From Welwitschia mirabilis (Eukaryota; Gnetophyta; Gnetopsida; Welwitschiales), in assembly GCA_051453625.1 (NCBI GenBank), contig JBOZIK010000001.1, positions 93,968,145-94,032,144 of the forward strand: a stretch of 64,000 nucleotides of DNA. The letters are read 5' to 3'. Positions 1-10,838 of the stretch are shown piece after piece (position 1 is the stretch's first letter; each line of letters begins with the position of its first letter). Under the pieces are notes generated by a model. It searched no databases and was not told where the DNA came from. It worked only from the letters and a program-made list of their open reading frames with translations. A program made the position numbers and the translations under genes.

Positions 1-120
1 ATGAAAAATGTCTTATAGGTAAGGATCATTGTTTTTATATTCACAAATAGTGAAATATATCATCATTAATTTTTTTATTTGTAAATTCAAATGTCATGTT
101 CACTTATCTACATCTTTATA

Positions 121-1480
121 ATTTTTAGGTTACCCAACCATTAGTGCTTGTTCTATGAAAGGTGGATGGGTAAAAACCTTTCCTGACATATGTGTATGAA
201 GCAATGTCAAGGACAAAGAAGGGTGTCCATTCCTATCTTATTAAGAGTGGTCTTATTGACAGATTTGCAAACATTTCTACAAGAATATATGAGAGGTAAA
301 AAGCACATAAGTCATATACTTGAAGTTTGATATTCATTACTTATAAATTATAATCAATGTTATTTATGTGCCTTCTTGATTTCTATTTTAATTATATTTC
401 TAATATTGAAAATAGATGGGATAATCAAATGCAAAATGATTTGCATGCTGTCGCACACATATTAAGCTCGCAGCTTAGATTTGAAAGGGAATTTAATCAT
501 ACAGAAGAGGAAATATGATTGAGATTAGGACTTCACAATGCGCTGAATAAAATGGTACTAGATCTAGGTAAGAGAGACCAAGCGACAAAAGACTTGGTCA
601 TCTACTACAAAAGGATGGATTTGTTGTTTCATACGCCTAGGACAGAGTCATTGAAATCTCAGTTGAAGCCAGGTTAAATAAGTTGTTTTAATTGTATTCA
701 AAAATGATTAAATGAATAACTTATTTTTTGACTAAAGTATTATATACATGATGTGTTCTTTCATTTGTTTAGAGGATTGTTGATCTGAATGTGGTTTGGA
801 GATTAATAATTTAAAAGAAATATCCACTCGTATTGTTTCACAACTATGTAGTGCATCTGGTATTGGTTAAAGCTTGAACTTTAAACTTTAACATTTCTTT
901 TTTTTTTTTAATCATTGTGTTTTTTGAATATTTTATTTATTATTTTTTAACTTTGCTTGTTTCCTTTTATTTTATAGGATGTGAGAGTAATTAGAGCATC
1001 TTCAAGCACATACATTCAAAGAAGTATAATCTACTTATAACCTAAAGGTTAACTGATCTAGTTTTTATCCATCATAACCTCAGATTTAATCTAAAGGATG
1101 TGGCATCAACAACTTCAGATGTGATGGTTCTAGATGATATTCATCCATCCTAGATTGAAGAGGGTGATGGAGATGATGCTCCTCATGATGATGATATACT
1201 TGTTGATACTCCTCATGTCAGTACTCCTTGTGATGATGATAGTGGAGATCATAATATTGATGAGGGCATTACAAGACATGCCTCTTTTAATTCCGAGCAT
1301 ACTGATGATGATGATATTTTATTTAGTGTAGTGGAGTTGGGCATGCCTCAAATAGAGGATAATCTAATACTTGGACAACCTTCACATGATTCTAATGTAT
1401 ATCGACCATGGAGAAAATTACCAGTGCATAAGAATGCTGGCAAGGGTTCTTTTAGAAACCCTTAGGAGTTTACTAGATCA
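121..1480 (+). pseudogene. hAT-superfamily transposase relic with intron remnants
   Basis: A decayed hAT transposase can be read in pieces. At 200-296 the frame gives VYEAMSRTKKG followed by a helix-like stretch ending IYER. It resumes at 416 as WDNQMQNDLHAVAHILS, which matches the hAT region 'RWDxQLHxPLHAAAxxLNP'. Near 780-868 comes SECGLEINNLKEISTRIVSQ, then CSASG. From 980 it continues CESN.SIFKHIHSKK and LTDLVFIHHNLRF, the hallmark C-terminal dimerisation block (CERNWSxFxxIHSKKRNRL, LNDLVFVHYNLRL). An acidic D-rich tail follows to about 1480. The pieces are separated by AT-rich stretches with GT/AG ends (about 297-415 and 868-979), so introns were probably present. In-frame stops at Trp positions show it is dead. 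Inverted repeats and the N-terminal zinc finger were not found, so this is a fragment. Confidence 0.75.
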
Positions 1481-3325
1481 GATTTTTTGAAACTTGAAAC
1501 CTTTGTTTGATGTTGGTTTTGTAATTTATACTAGACATTTTAGATGCTTAGATTATAGTTTCATGTCTCATTGTATGTATGGATAACATATCATGCACTG
1601 TTTTGTTCTATTGCTTTAATGTTTTCATTGGTTTAAATATGCTTCAGATGTATAACCTATTCAAATTCAAAATTGATTATTAATAATATCACATGCAACT
1701 GTGGTTTCAAATTTTTAATTGTATGCTTTACAATTTGAGTGGCAAGAGTCACAATGCATTTAAAAGATGTTCATTTAGCACTTTTAATTACATTAGTAAA
1801 GGGTTACATATATCTAAAACGTGATTACTAATGTCTTACATTATTGGCATTAAAGAAAAATAATTTTTTAATGCTTTTTAAAAGCTAAATTTTTAAGCCG
1901 ACTTTTTTTCCCACTAGTCTCTGACCTGATGACTTGATTATTTTTTTGACATTATCAACTTTTACTTTCACCTTCTATTTAATCATTGTATCCTCCAAAG
2001 AAATCTTAATATTGATTTATATGGGTTACAACTAAAACTTTGATAGATGAGTATTTATAGTAGGAATAAAGATGATCATCCTTCTACTAATTAAAAGTTT
2101 CATTGATGTGAAAGATACCATAGATGCATTAATTCATAAAGAGCTTTCTAAAATGGGATAGATTATAAAAAATGAGCATTGTATAGGAAATTTGTCACAA
2201 AATACTAAAAATGGGTCTTATTTTTTTCAAATTCTATTTCTATGGAAAGTGATTTCTAAATGTTTGCTCTTAAAATATATAAAGGTAATAACTGTAATAT
2301 AAGTCTAAATCACTCATATTTCAATCACTAAAAATAATACAAGCCTTGGAAATACAATATTTACATCTAGATTTTCATTACTGAAGAAAAGTATAGGCTT
2401 CTAAGGAAAGCAAGATCTAGGTTTAGGTATTTTGAGAAAGTAAAAAAAACATTCATGAAAAAATAAAAGTGTAGTCAATCCAGATCTACATCTAAACTTC
2501 CACCTGAATACTAGTAAAAAATTGTAACTATAGAGTGACATTTGGAAAGTAAAATTACTATGTATTGCATTGTTCTTAATTCATTATTCATTCTTTTTCC
2601 TTTTCTAATCTCTCTAATAACATAGGGATTGATCTGTAAGGAATATTAACCTCTAAAATCAATATTCTCATAGAAAAACAAATGCAAGTAATATGAAAAT
2701 ATGTGAAAATGTAGTTATAAATAATACTAAAGTCCTAGATCTAAAATAATAAAAAATTATATTACCAAATATCCAAAATGCTTTTTTCATTTTTCTAATC
2801 TTCTATAGGTGTTAATAAATCAAAACCAAACCTAAATGTTAATATTATGTTAAGAAGATTAATTAAAATGTACTAAGTTAATTTACAAAATTGAAGTCAA
2901 GAGGAAATAACTAAAATGGGAAAAATGCTATACAATAAAAATAATAATATTTACTCTTGTAACATAATGTTATAATAGAAACCATGATAACCAACCTATT
3001 AAATTACGACATGATGATGGCTTATCAATTTAGCAACAACTGCTTTACAAAAATAACTAGCTAATAAAGGTTTGAACCTATATTTATACATCTAGTATTA
3101 GGGTCTTCCATTAGGGTTTTACCAGTATCAATTATTATGCTTACCTTTACAAAAAGTTTACCTCTTACATTTATTATTATAATAATAATCTTATTGACTA
3201 AAGTTCTAGGCCATATCCTTTCATTATGAAAATTTTAAGTCAAAGTTCATTATACATAATTAGGTTTTACTTTATGAAGGCCTCTTTATTAGAGAGAGAA
3301 ATCTAAAATTAGTGTGTTGAATCTC
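1481..3325. other. AT-rich intergenic sequence, nothing recognised
   Basis: No reading frame of note, no RNA gene and no clear repeat was seen. Simple ATT/ATA runs occur near 3170-3195. It ends in an assembly gap. Confidence 0.6.
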
Positions 3326-4015
3326 NNNNNNNNNNNNNNNNNNNNNNNNNNNNNNNNNNNNNNNNNNNNNNNNNNNNNNNNNNNNNNNNNNNNNNNNNNN
3401 NNNNNNNNNNNNNNNNNNNNNNNNNNNNNNNNNNNNNNNNNNNNNNNNNNNNNNNNNNNNNNNNNNNNNNNNNNNNNNNNNNNNNNNNNNNNNNNNNNNN
3501 NNNNNNNNNNNNNNNNNNNNNNNNNNNNNNNNNNNNNNNNNNNNNNNNNNNNNNNNNNNNNNNNNNNNNNNNNNNNNNNNNNNNNNNNNNNNNNNNNNNN
3601 NNNNNNNNNNNNNNNNNNNNNNNNNNNNNNNNNNNNNNNNNNNNNNNNNNNNNNNNNNNNNNNNNNNNNNNNNNNNNNNNNNNNNNNNNNNNNNNNNNNN
3701 NNNNNNNNNNNNNNNNNNNNNNNNNNNNNNNNNNNNNNNNNNNNNNNNNNNNNNNNNNNNNNNNNNNNNNNNNNNNNNNNNNNNNNNNNNNNNNNNNNNN
3801 NNNNNNNNNNNNNNNNNNNNNNNNNNNNNNNNNNNNNNNNNNNNNNNNNNNNNNNNNNNNNNNNNNNNNNNNNNNNNNNNNNNNNNNNNNNNNNNNNNNN
3901 NNNNNNNNNNNNNNNNNNNNNNNNNNNNNNNNNNNNNNNNNNNNNNNNNNNNNNNNNNNNNNNNNNNNNNNNNNNNNNNNNNNNNNNNNNNNNNNNNNNN
4001 NNNNNNNNNNNNNNN
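3326..4015. other. Assembly gap (690 N)
   Basis: This is a run of N. The nine bases ttgaatctc occur on both sides of it, so the contig ends may overlap or the gap may be a small duplication. Open frames spanning the N run have no meaning. Confidence 0.95.
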
Positions 4016-4212
4016 TTGAATCTCATCTGCTTACATTACCGTAATCTGGAAATATTTTTTTGGGAATTTTCTCTAAGATTATCATACTATGTAATCATAT
4101 TAGTCATGGATCCATAATTAATAAAAAGACCTTTTCCAATAAGTTATTTCAATTTATGTTTCATGGTCATTCAAGATAAAAATATTTTTAAAAAATTTCC
4201 CCTAATCATAGG

Positions 4213-4459
4213 GTGTTTTATGTGTTGGGATATAATTCATATGTAGTGATAATAATAAGCAAGTATGGTGGTGGTAATCCATTTGGTGGGACACTTGCTC
4301 TTCATTTAGAAGGTCATGGGTTTGGACCTTTAGATGTCTTTGTTGACATATTATAAGATCCAAAGTGTAATTAAATCTTTTGTTTGGGTAAGTTTGGTGG
4401 TCATACTTCTTATAAGCTATTATGATAAGAGTTTCAAGTTTGGATATAATTCATATGGT
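4213..4459 (+). repeat. tRNA-derived SINE-like repeat, copy 1 of a tandem pair
   Basis: The core (about 4258-4330) reads like a decayed tRNA-derived SINE head. It has an A-box-like tggtggtggtaatcc, a middle acacttgctcttcattt, and a B-box-like gggtttggacc, followed by a tRNA-unrelated body of about 110 bp ending in gtttcaagtttg. The unit, with its upstream flank ttatgtgttggga, repeats about 245 bp later, so element plus flank were tandemly duplicated. The 16-base string ggatataattcatatg occurs at 4228 and again at 4443. Confidence 0.55.
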
Positions 4460-4726
4460 CTTTTATGTGTTGGAATATAATTTATATTTAGTAATAATAA
4501 CAAGCAAGTGGCGTGGTGGTAATCCAATTGGTGTGACACTCGTCCTTCATTTAGAAGATCAAGGGTTTGGATCTTTAGATGTCCTGCTTAACATATTATA
4601 AGGCCCTAGGTCTAAGTAAATCTTATGTTTGGGCAAGTTTGGTAGTCATACTTCTTATAAGCTATTATGAATAAGAGTCTCAAGTTTGACATCTTTCTTA
4701 ATAATAATAGTAATAAATAAAATAAA
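4460..4726 (+). repeat. tRNA-derived SINE-like repeat, copy 2 with A-rich tail
   Basis: This is the second tandem copy. Its head is better preserved: gtggcgtggtggtaatcc compares well with a tRNA A-box region (TGGCNNAGTGG), followed by gtgacactcgtccttcattt and the B-box-like gggtttggatc. The body ends caagtttgacatctttctt and runs into an A/T-rich tail of taataa units (about 4700-4726), as expected for the 3' end of a SINE. Confidence 0.55.
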
Positions 4727-4997
4727 CTATGTAATATAACATAGCATAACATAATCACATAAATCACACATAAACATCATAATTAATAAGAAGTTGAATG
4801 TTATACTAGTAAAGGATGTGAAGGGACATAACCTATTATGAAAAAAGACCTAAGATATGAATGAGAAATATTAGTTAGCTATATGAAAAAGAAATTATGA
4901 TGTGAAAATTATCTGAAGAATGTAATTCCATTAATTTCCACAAGGTACATGTCACAAAAATCATATATGTAGTTATAATAATTTCATTATCAATGGA

Positions 4998-5195
4998 TTA
5001 AGAGTGTAATTGGTGGAACACTTGTCCTTCATATAGAACTGTTATGGGTTTAAATGTTTGAATGTCATATGTGGCACCAATGAAGCCCTTAGCATAATTA
5101 GTTTATTCATTTGGGTGATCATAGTGGCTAGACTCTAAAGGACATATGTGATTACTAAAAGTTTTAAATTCGACATTTCTTTATCCCTTATTAAA
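4998..5195 (+). repeat. Diverged third copy of the SINE-like repeat
   Basis: The stretch tggtggaacacttgtccttc, then a degenerate B box gggtttaaatg and a body ending tttaaattcgacatttcttt, align in order with copies 1 and 2 but with many differences. It is a separate, older copy of the same family. Confidence 0.45.
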
Positions 5196-6890
5196 TAATA
5201 ATATCATCACAATTTATCTTATATGAGACACTCCTTATACACTATAATCTTTTATGAGACATTCCTTATTATACTATAAAATTGAAACTAAAACTAAAAT
5301 TGTATTATGTTTGGATAGACCTCATAGGTCTGTCAGACCATTTTGAGAGTACATTAAATATGTCCAATACTCATGTACCTGAAAACATCCTCAAAATAAT
5401 GTCCTACTATTACTAGTGATAACATAAGATAATGCGGTATATTACACGTAGTGCCCATAAATAATGTTAGGTAAACCTATATGATAGTTATAATAATATA
5501 AGTCTTGATTTAAGGAATCCTAAGTCTTATAACTACCATATTATCTTATATAAGTCTAACCTTACTTTAGTATTCATCATACTCATGAGAGATTTATACA
5601 GAAACCTAGAAGTTCCAACATTATTCAAATTATTGAATATTTCTTGATTTAAAACTAAGCTTTTCTCTAAGACATATTTAGAGATTCATTTGTAAAAAGA
5701 TAAGCCTGCTTTGAAACTCAACAATCTTATAGAAAGAATGAAATATTAGGTTGATTCGCTTATAGTATGATGCATGTTCCTATAGACATAGAACATGATA
5801 CTTATAATACTTCATAGTCATCACAAATTAGATCCCTGGTGGCAATGAACAAAGTAACCAAAGAGGACATTAGGACAGTGGTCAAGGGAGGAGGAACAAG
5901 GACTTGGAATTTCCTTCTCCTTCCTTCCTAGCTTAAAATGACAATGTCAATGCTGGCTAGACTAGTAATATTTTGAAAAATCCTAGTTTGTCTCCTCATT
6001 ACTATGTGATCCTTCTTATGCCATATGATCCTTATAATGGTTGGAGTCAACTCATCTTTGTAGTTCTTTGGACTAGTCTTTCCTTGGTTAGCTCTATCTT
6101 CTCTCAGTATGTAAGATTCTAGATTTGTAACTAACGCAATTCCAACATCTCTCGCCATTTGTTGGTCCCTCTGCCTACTTTATCTCCCAGTAACCTAGCT
6201 CCATCCATTAAGTTCTCTCACTCTAGTGATAATCCCTTCAAGGTGATTTTACAACAAATGGAAAATATTAACTATATTTGTAATATCACCTTACGCCTTC
6301 CACAACAAATGGAAAATATTAACTAGATTTGTGTTATCACCCTATGCCTTCTTAGAAATCAAGATCTACAAAAGTCCAATGTAGCATAGCAGTAGTGAAT
6401 TTGGTCCATGCTATGATTCCACTGTGAATTCTTAGCTCACAACTAGAACCATGCTGATTAAACTGTGCCTTATTACTTCATAATATTATGGCATTTTGTT
6501 TATGGATATGACGGTAATATATTTTATTCTCAAATTTCAAAAGTTTAGTTTTTGTTTAGAGGATGGATTAAGGCTTATTGTTATCATCATGATTGACCCA
6601 AGGTATCATCCTTTTGTTTTCTCCTCCCATTCCCTTTATGATTGTATCATTTTCCTCCCATCAAATGTTTAGTCTTGTCTATGATTCATATTTAAGACTT
6701 TGAAGCTTATATTCATTATAATTCACACTTAAGATTTTAAAACTCATATTTATTATACCTTGATTATGTAATTTTTTTAAAAGACTTTTTTAAGAATCAA
6801 ACTTATAATCACAAAGTCAACACTACTCTACTGTTAGAATTGAAAACACATTAATTGCATAATTAAAATGACCATGCAAACAACATACTC
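5196..6890. other. Intergenic, with a short 51-bp tandem duplication
   Basis: No gene was recognised. A small direct duplication lies at 6251-6351: acaacaaatggaaaatatta occurs at 6251 and again at 6302, each followed by a similar tail. A 76-codon minus-strand open frame at 5928-6158 has no recognisable motif and is not called as a gene. Confidence 0.5.
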
Positions 6891-7122
6891 CTTACAACCT
6901 TAACCATCCTAGCCAACACTTAATCTTGGATTTTCTTTTTTATTAAACATAAAAAAGCTTTACTGTGATATAACATATTAGAAAAAAGACGTAAAGCTAA
7001 CGAATTACAACCTTCACTTCACCCTACCAACACTTAAATCTATGATTTTCTTTTCCTTTAAATGTAAAAAGCTTTACCGTAATGTAGCATCTGAGGGGAA
7101 AAAACATCTAAAAAGGCCAAAG
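6891..7122 (+). repeat. Tandem duplication (period about 114 bp) upstream of the helicase
   Basis: Two adjacent copies begin with ttacaacctt (6891 and 7005). Each then has ccaacacttaa, a gattttctttt tract and aaaagctttac, and ends in an A-rich stretch. Copy 1 (6891-7004) has lost most CG and GC content, while copy 2 (7005-7122), nearer the gene, keeps more. It lies in the presumed promoter region of the RH47-like gene, but a regulatory role is not shown. Confidence 0.6.
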
Positions 7123-7324
7123 CCAGGCAACAGGAAACTTACGGGCCATAAAAATATTGCAAGACGTCATGAGGGTTTTGCAGCGAGAAAGGCCTTCGAA
7201 AATTCGAAGTTATCTACTTTGAACCCGTCTCTTCGCATCTTGCTTCCATCCACAGTATAAGAGGTGGAGCCGGTTTGAAGCTCTTTTTTCATTCACAGGT
7301 TTAATTTTCTGCTCGTCAATGGAG

Positions 7325-7776
7325 GTAATTACTTTTCATTCAAAGCCTATATCTCCCTCATTTCGAACCTGATGCAGAACAAAGTTTTGTTCTTTATTTT
7401 GCTTCTGTAACGTCGACGCTATATCGTCTATGAGTACTGGCGATTATCTGAAAATTTATTTAAATGTTGGTGAACGGAGTCATGTTTTGATAAAGTAAGT
7501 TGTTTTTTCTGAAACCGGAATAATCTTTCCGGAAGTAATACGAACTTCAAGTGAGAGTAAGATATACACTTGTTCTCGATTTTGGCCTGTATTGCGTGAG
7601 AAAGGTTGAACATGAAGTTTTCTTGCCTGCAGATGACCGAGAGATATTTGCTTCAGGATCAGTTAGACCGGTGATTTAAATCCTTGGAAGCCGTTCCATT
7701 TTTCCCCTCTCGACTTTTGCTTTGTAATCTTATTGTCATTGTCACTGAAATCCTTTGCTTTTTTAATCTTATGCAG
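7325..7776 (+). other. Candidate 5' leader intron of the RH47-like gene
   Basis: A donor-like ATGGAG|GTAATT lies at 7324/7325. A pyrimidine-rich acceptor tttttaatcttatgcag|gc ends at 7776, and an alternative acceptor ttcttgcctgcag|atg ends at 7632. The sequence in between lacks a long frame, and its CpG content is typical of an active 5' region. The coding ORF downstream is uninterrupted, so if the gene has an intron, the leader is a likely place for it. This is inference without transcript data. Confidence 0.4.
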
Positions 7777-7893
7777 GCATCCGTAGCATTTAGTTGTTGG
7801 ATTCAAGTATCTGTTTTCTTATTCCCAAACAAGCCCCCTTGGAAAGAGTCTTATGTGGCTTTGTAATTTGTAACGTTAGCTTTCATTTATCCA

Positions 7894-9636
7894 ATGGCAT
7901 TTGTTAAACTGCATCAGAATATATGTTTCGGTTTCCGGGGAAGTTCGCAGTCATTTCTCAGGGCATCCTTTTGTACCACCAAGAATGGAAGGTCCCTGCT
8001 TAATCTTGAGACGTTAGGGCTTGACACTGACCCGGTTAAAACAGAGAAGAGTGTAAAAGTTTCAGTGAAAAAGAAAACTAATGCAGAAAGTGAAATTGTT
8101 GATTCTTTCCTGAATCGTAACATACCTCGGAAGGAGATTGTCAAAGTTGATGCTATCAGTGAATCTCTTCAATCGGATGATAAAGCTTTAATAAATTGGA
8201 GGGAAAAGAATCTGAAACGCAAGAAAGCTAACAGTAGAAAGCAGCCTGTGTTTAATAAGGAAGCCTTTCCTTTTGCGGAAAAGAGTTTCTCTGCATTCAA
8301 TCTCTCAAAGCCTCTCTTGGAACGTCTTAAGAATCTAGGTTTGGATGTTCCCACCGATGTACAAGCCTCTGCAATTCCTCCCATATTAGAAGGTCATGAC
8401 GTAGCTATCCAATCGTACACTGGCTCAGGCAAAACGCTTGCTTATTTGCTTCCTATCCTTTCAAATGTCGGGCCTCTTAAAAAAGACAAGTGTGAAAAAG
8501 ATTCTTTTCCAGACTCAAAACCTGGAATTGAAGCTGTTATTGTTGCTCCTTCAAGAGAGTTGGCCATGCAGATTGTCAGAGAGGCTGAGAAATTCCTAGG
8601 AGCAGAGCATAAGAAAGTGGTGCAGCAACTTGTAGGTGGAGCAAACCGGTCTAGACAAGAGGAGGCGTTGAAGAAAAACAAACCCTTGATTGTAATTGGA
8701 ACTCCTGGAAGAATTTCAGAAATAAGTTTAGGGGGAAAGCTGTTGACCCATCAGTGCCGTTTTCTTGTCCTGGATGAAGTTGATGAACTTCTATCCTTCA
8801 ACTTCAGAGAGGACCTTCATAGGATCCTTGAACATGTTGGGAAAAGAAAATCTTCACAGGTTTATCAACCCCAAAGTGAGGGTCCTGACATGAAAAGTTT
8901 AGGATCATCAAATGATAATAGGAGGCTTGAAAGACAAACAATACTTGTTTCTGCTACATTGACACCTGCAGTTTTGAGAGCAGCAAATAGTTGGGCTTAT
9001 AAGCCCTTACTTGTCAAGATCAACGATGTTGCTGATCTTCATTCAGCCGCGGTATCGGATGATGCCTTTTCAAAAGCTCATGCAGCTAAAGAGTCATTGC
9101 CTCCATCTTTGGATCATTTCTATGCTGTGACTAAACACCAGCACAAAGTAGATATGTTGAGAAAATGTGTCCATGCCCTAAATGCAAATACTGTAATAGT
9201 TTTCATGAATCATGGCAAACAACTTAAAGATACTGTTTTCAAGTTAGAAGCACGGGGACTGAAGGCTGCTTCCCTACATGGGGATCTTAGCAAATTGGAA
9301 AGATCAAATAGACTCTCAAGCTTTAGAAAGGGGGATTTCAGGATTTTGGTAACAAATGAATTAGCAGCCAGAGGATTGGATGTCCTCAATTGTGATCTTG
9401 TTATTAATCTTGACTTGCCTACTGATGCATTACATTATGCTCACAGAGCAGGGAGAACTGGTCGTCTTGGTCAGAAAGGGATAGTTGTCTCAATCTGTGA
9501 GAAACATGAGGAATTTGTTCTTAAAAAATTCCAGGAGCAGCTTGCCATTTCTATAGTGTCATGTGATTTTGTGAGGGGCCACCTTACTGTGCATGAGCAG
9601 GATAAACTGTCAGACACAGAGATGGCATCCTTGTGA
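7894..9636 (+). CDS. RH47: DEAD-box ATP-dependent RNA helicase, RH47/ISE1 family
   Basis: This is an intact 580-codon ORF in one exon. ATG at 7894 is chosen because the N-terminus (MAFVKLHQNICFGFRG) is basic, rich in Ser and free of acidic residues to about residue 38, as expected for an organelle-targeting presequence. Helicase motifs in order are: Q-motif region 132-162 (FSAF...VPTDVQASAIP), motif I SYTGSGKT 174-181, Ia APSRELA 218-224, QLVGGANRSRQEEALKKNKP from 245, TPGR 270-273, motif II DEVD 294-297, III SAT 353-355, IV VIVFMNH 434-440, V ARGLD 492-496 and VI HRAGRTGR 517-524. The block GGANRSRQEEALKKNKP with DEVDELLSFNFRED is characteristic of Arabidopsis RH47 (ISE1), a mitochondrial helicase whose loss alters plasmodesmatal traffic and embryo development. 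That protein is about 550 residues, close to this one. The DEVD in place of DEAD also occurs in that family. Function by homology: ATP-dependent remodelling of organellar RNA. It is the only intact host gene in the window. Confidence 0.93.
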   Translation: MAFVKLHQNICFGFRGSSQSFLRASFCTTKNGRSLLNLETLGLDTDPVKTEKSVKVSVKKKTNAESEIVDSFLNRNIPRKEIVKVDAISESLQSDDKALINWREKNLKRKKANSRKQPVFNKEAFPFAEKSFSAFNLSKPLLERLKNLGLDVPTDVQASAIPPILEGHDVAIQSYTGSGKTLAYLLPILSNVGPLKKDKCEKDSFPDSKPGIEAVIVAPSRELAMQIVREAEKFLGAEHKKVVQQLVGGANRSRQEEALKKNKPLIVIGTPGRISEISLGGKLLTHQCRFLVLDEVDELLSFNFREDLHRILEHVGKRKSSQVYQPQSEGPDMKSLGSSNDNRRLERQTILVSATLTPAVLRAANSWAYKPLLVKINDVADLHSAAVSDDAFSKAHAAKESLPPSLDHFYAVTKHQHKVDMLRKCVHALNANTVIVFMNHGKQLKDTVFKLEARGLKAASLHGDLSKLERSNRLSSFRKGDFRILVTNELAARGLDVLNCDLVINLDLPTDALHYAHRAGRTGRLGQKGIVVSICEKHEEFVLKKFQEQLAISIVSCDFVRGHLTVHEQDKLSDTEMASL

Positions 9637-9840
9637 AGCTTGAATGCATGCTTTATGGAATGTTGCACGACATTCGGTGTACTATGCTATATGTTTCTTT
9701 AGTTAAACAAATCAAACTATCCATGTAATGATGTCTCTTGATACATTGGCAGTGACAAGCACTGTGAGCTCTGAGCTCATGCAATGAAGTAATTTCAGGT
9801 TCTGAATTTGGATATTAATTGTAGGGCTAAATTCTCAAGA

Positions 9841-9846
9841 AATAAA
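9841..9846 (+). promoter_or_regulatory. Possible polyadenylation signal of the RH47-like gene
   Basis: AATAAA lies about 205 bases after the stop codon, in AT-rich sequence. The position is plausible, but other A-rich hexamers are nearby. Confidence 0.35.
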
Positions 9847-10738
9847 TATCTTGAATTTCTAAGTTGGCTCTACCATGCTTAAGAATGAAGGTTGCTATTT
9901 TCTGAAACATTTCTTTCAAGGATAATTGTTGGATTTGTTTTCTTGATATCAGAAAAGAGAAACGATTACAGCACAGGAAACAAACTTCTATAAGATTTTT
10001 CCTTATTTCTATAGATGCTAGTTTTGTTTTCCCTTCTATACTTCTGTTGGGCTCACATCAATGTTTTCATTGATATATCAGATGAATTTTACGGTTAACA
10101 GGCTTCAAGCCCACCATATATCACCATAATAACTAACTTCAACATACACCCCAGATCTCTTAATACTCTCTCGTGGTTGTGAAGTGTCTAAAGTACATTC
10201 AGAGACAGTCAACATATATGAATGCAATGTTCGTATGTGAACAGTGAACAACGGTGATGAGGGGCAAAGCTATGCAATTACCTTCCCAAATGCTTCCCTC
10301 TTTGCTTAACCTTTTCATATTTTAGATAATCTTGTTTGTCTTCATGCATGTCTTTGAGGTAATCTAGTTGTCACAATCAGTCATGAACGTGATGAATTAG
10401 GCTAAAAGGAAGTTCAATGACAATTTCTGAAATTCTGCTCTGTTTGCTTCACTTAGAGAAATCCTAATTTTCCAAGATGCACGTGTATTGTAACCTATTC
10501 CCAACCATAAAGCCAGGGCAACAATTTGTTCCAAGAGTGCCTCACCTGTAAATGCAACTTCAAAGAAAAATATTACTTTTTAAGTCTTTGCTTATGCACT
10601 TATTTCCGAATTAGTAAAACTCGTTAACTTCTCTAATGGAAGTTTCACTTGAAAGTTCCTGTTGTTGAGCAATTAATCTCCTTTTTTAGTCTCCTTTTCT
10701 ATTTTATAAATTGGGCAGTAAAGTGAAGGTGATTATGT
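9847..10738. other. 3' flank of the helicase gene, nothing recognised
   Basis: Moderately AT-rich sequence. No frame or repeat family could be assigned in either direction. Confidence 0.5.
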
Positions 10739-10838
10739 NNNNNNNNNNNNNNNNNNNNNNNNNNNNNNNNNNNNNNNNNNNNNNNNNNNNNNNNNNNNNN
10801 NNNNNNNNNNNNNNNNNNNNNNNNNNNNNNNNNNNNNN
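10739..10838. other. Assembly gap (100 N)
   Basis: The flanks repeat one another: ttataaattgg...agtaaagtgaaggtgatta occurs just before and just after the N run with a few differences. This suggests an unmerged overlap or a local duplication. Confidence 0.95.

Noticed and set aside
1134-1331. 65-codon ORF rich in Met, Leu and Ile
   Set aside because: It is an out-of-frame reading of the GAT/GATGAT acidic tail of the hAT transposase relic.
3289-4117. Long open frames on both strands across 3326-4015
   Set aside because: They consist almost entirely of N; the same applies to frames over the gaps at 28864, 37664, 49947, 55834, 62057 and 63671.
7042-7260. 72-codon basic ORF upstream of the helicase
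   Set aside because: It overlaps the promoter duplication and CpG-rich zone. No start context or family resemblance; more likely promoter DNA.
7684-7866. 60-codon hydrophobic ORF before the main ATG
   Set aside because: It crosses the probable acceptor at 7776, so it would exist only in unspliced RNA. Its 3' part is treated as the spliced uORF candidate instead.
7914-8681. Minus-strand ORFs of 71-79 codons inside the helicase
   Set aside because: They are antisense shadows of the RH47-like coding sequence and have no motifs of their own.
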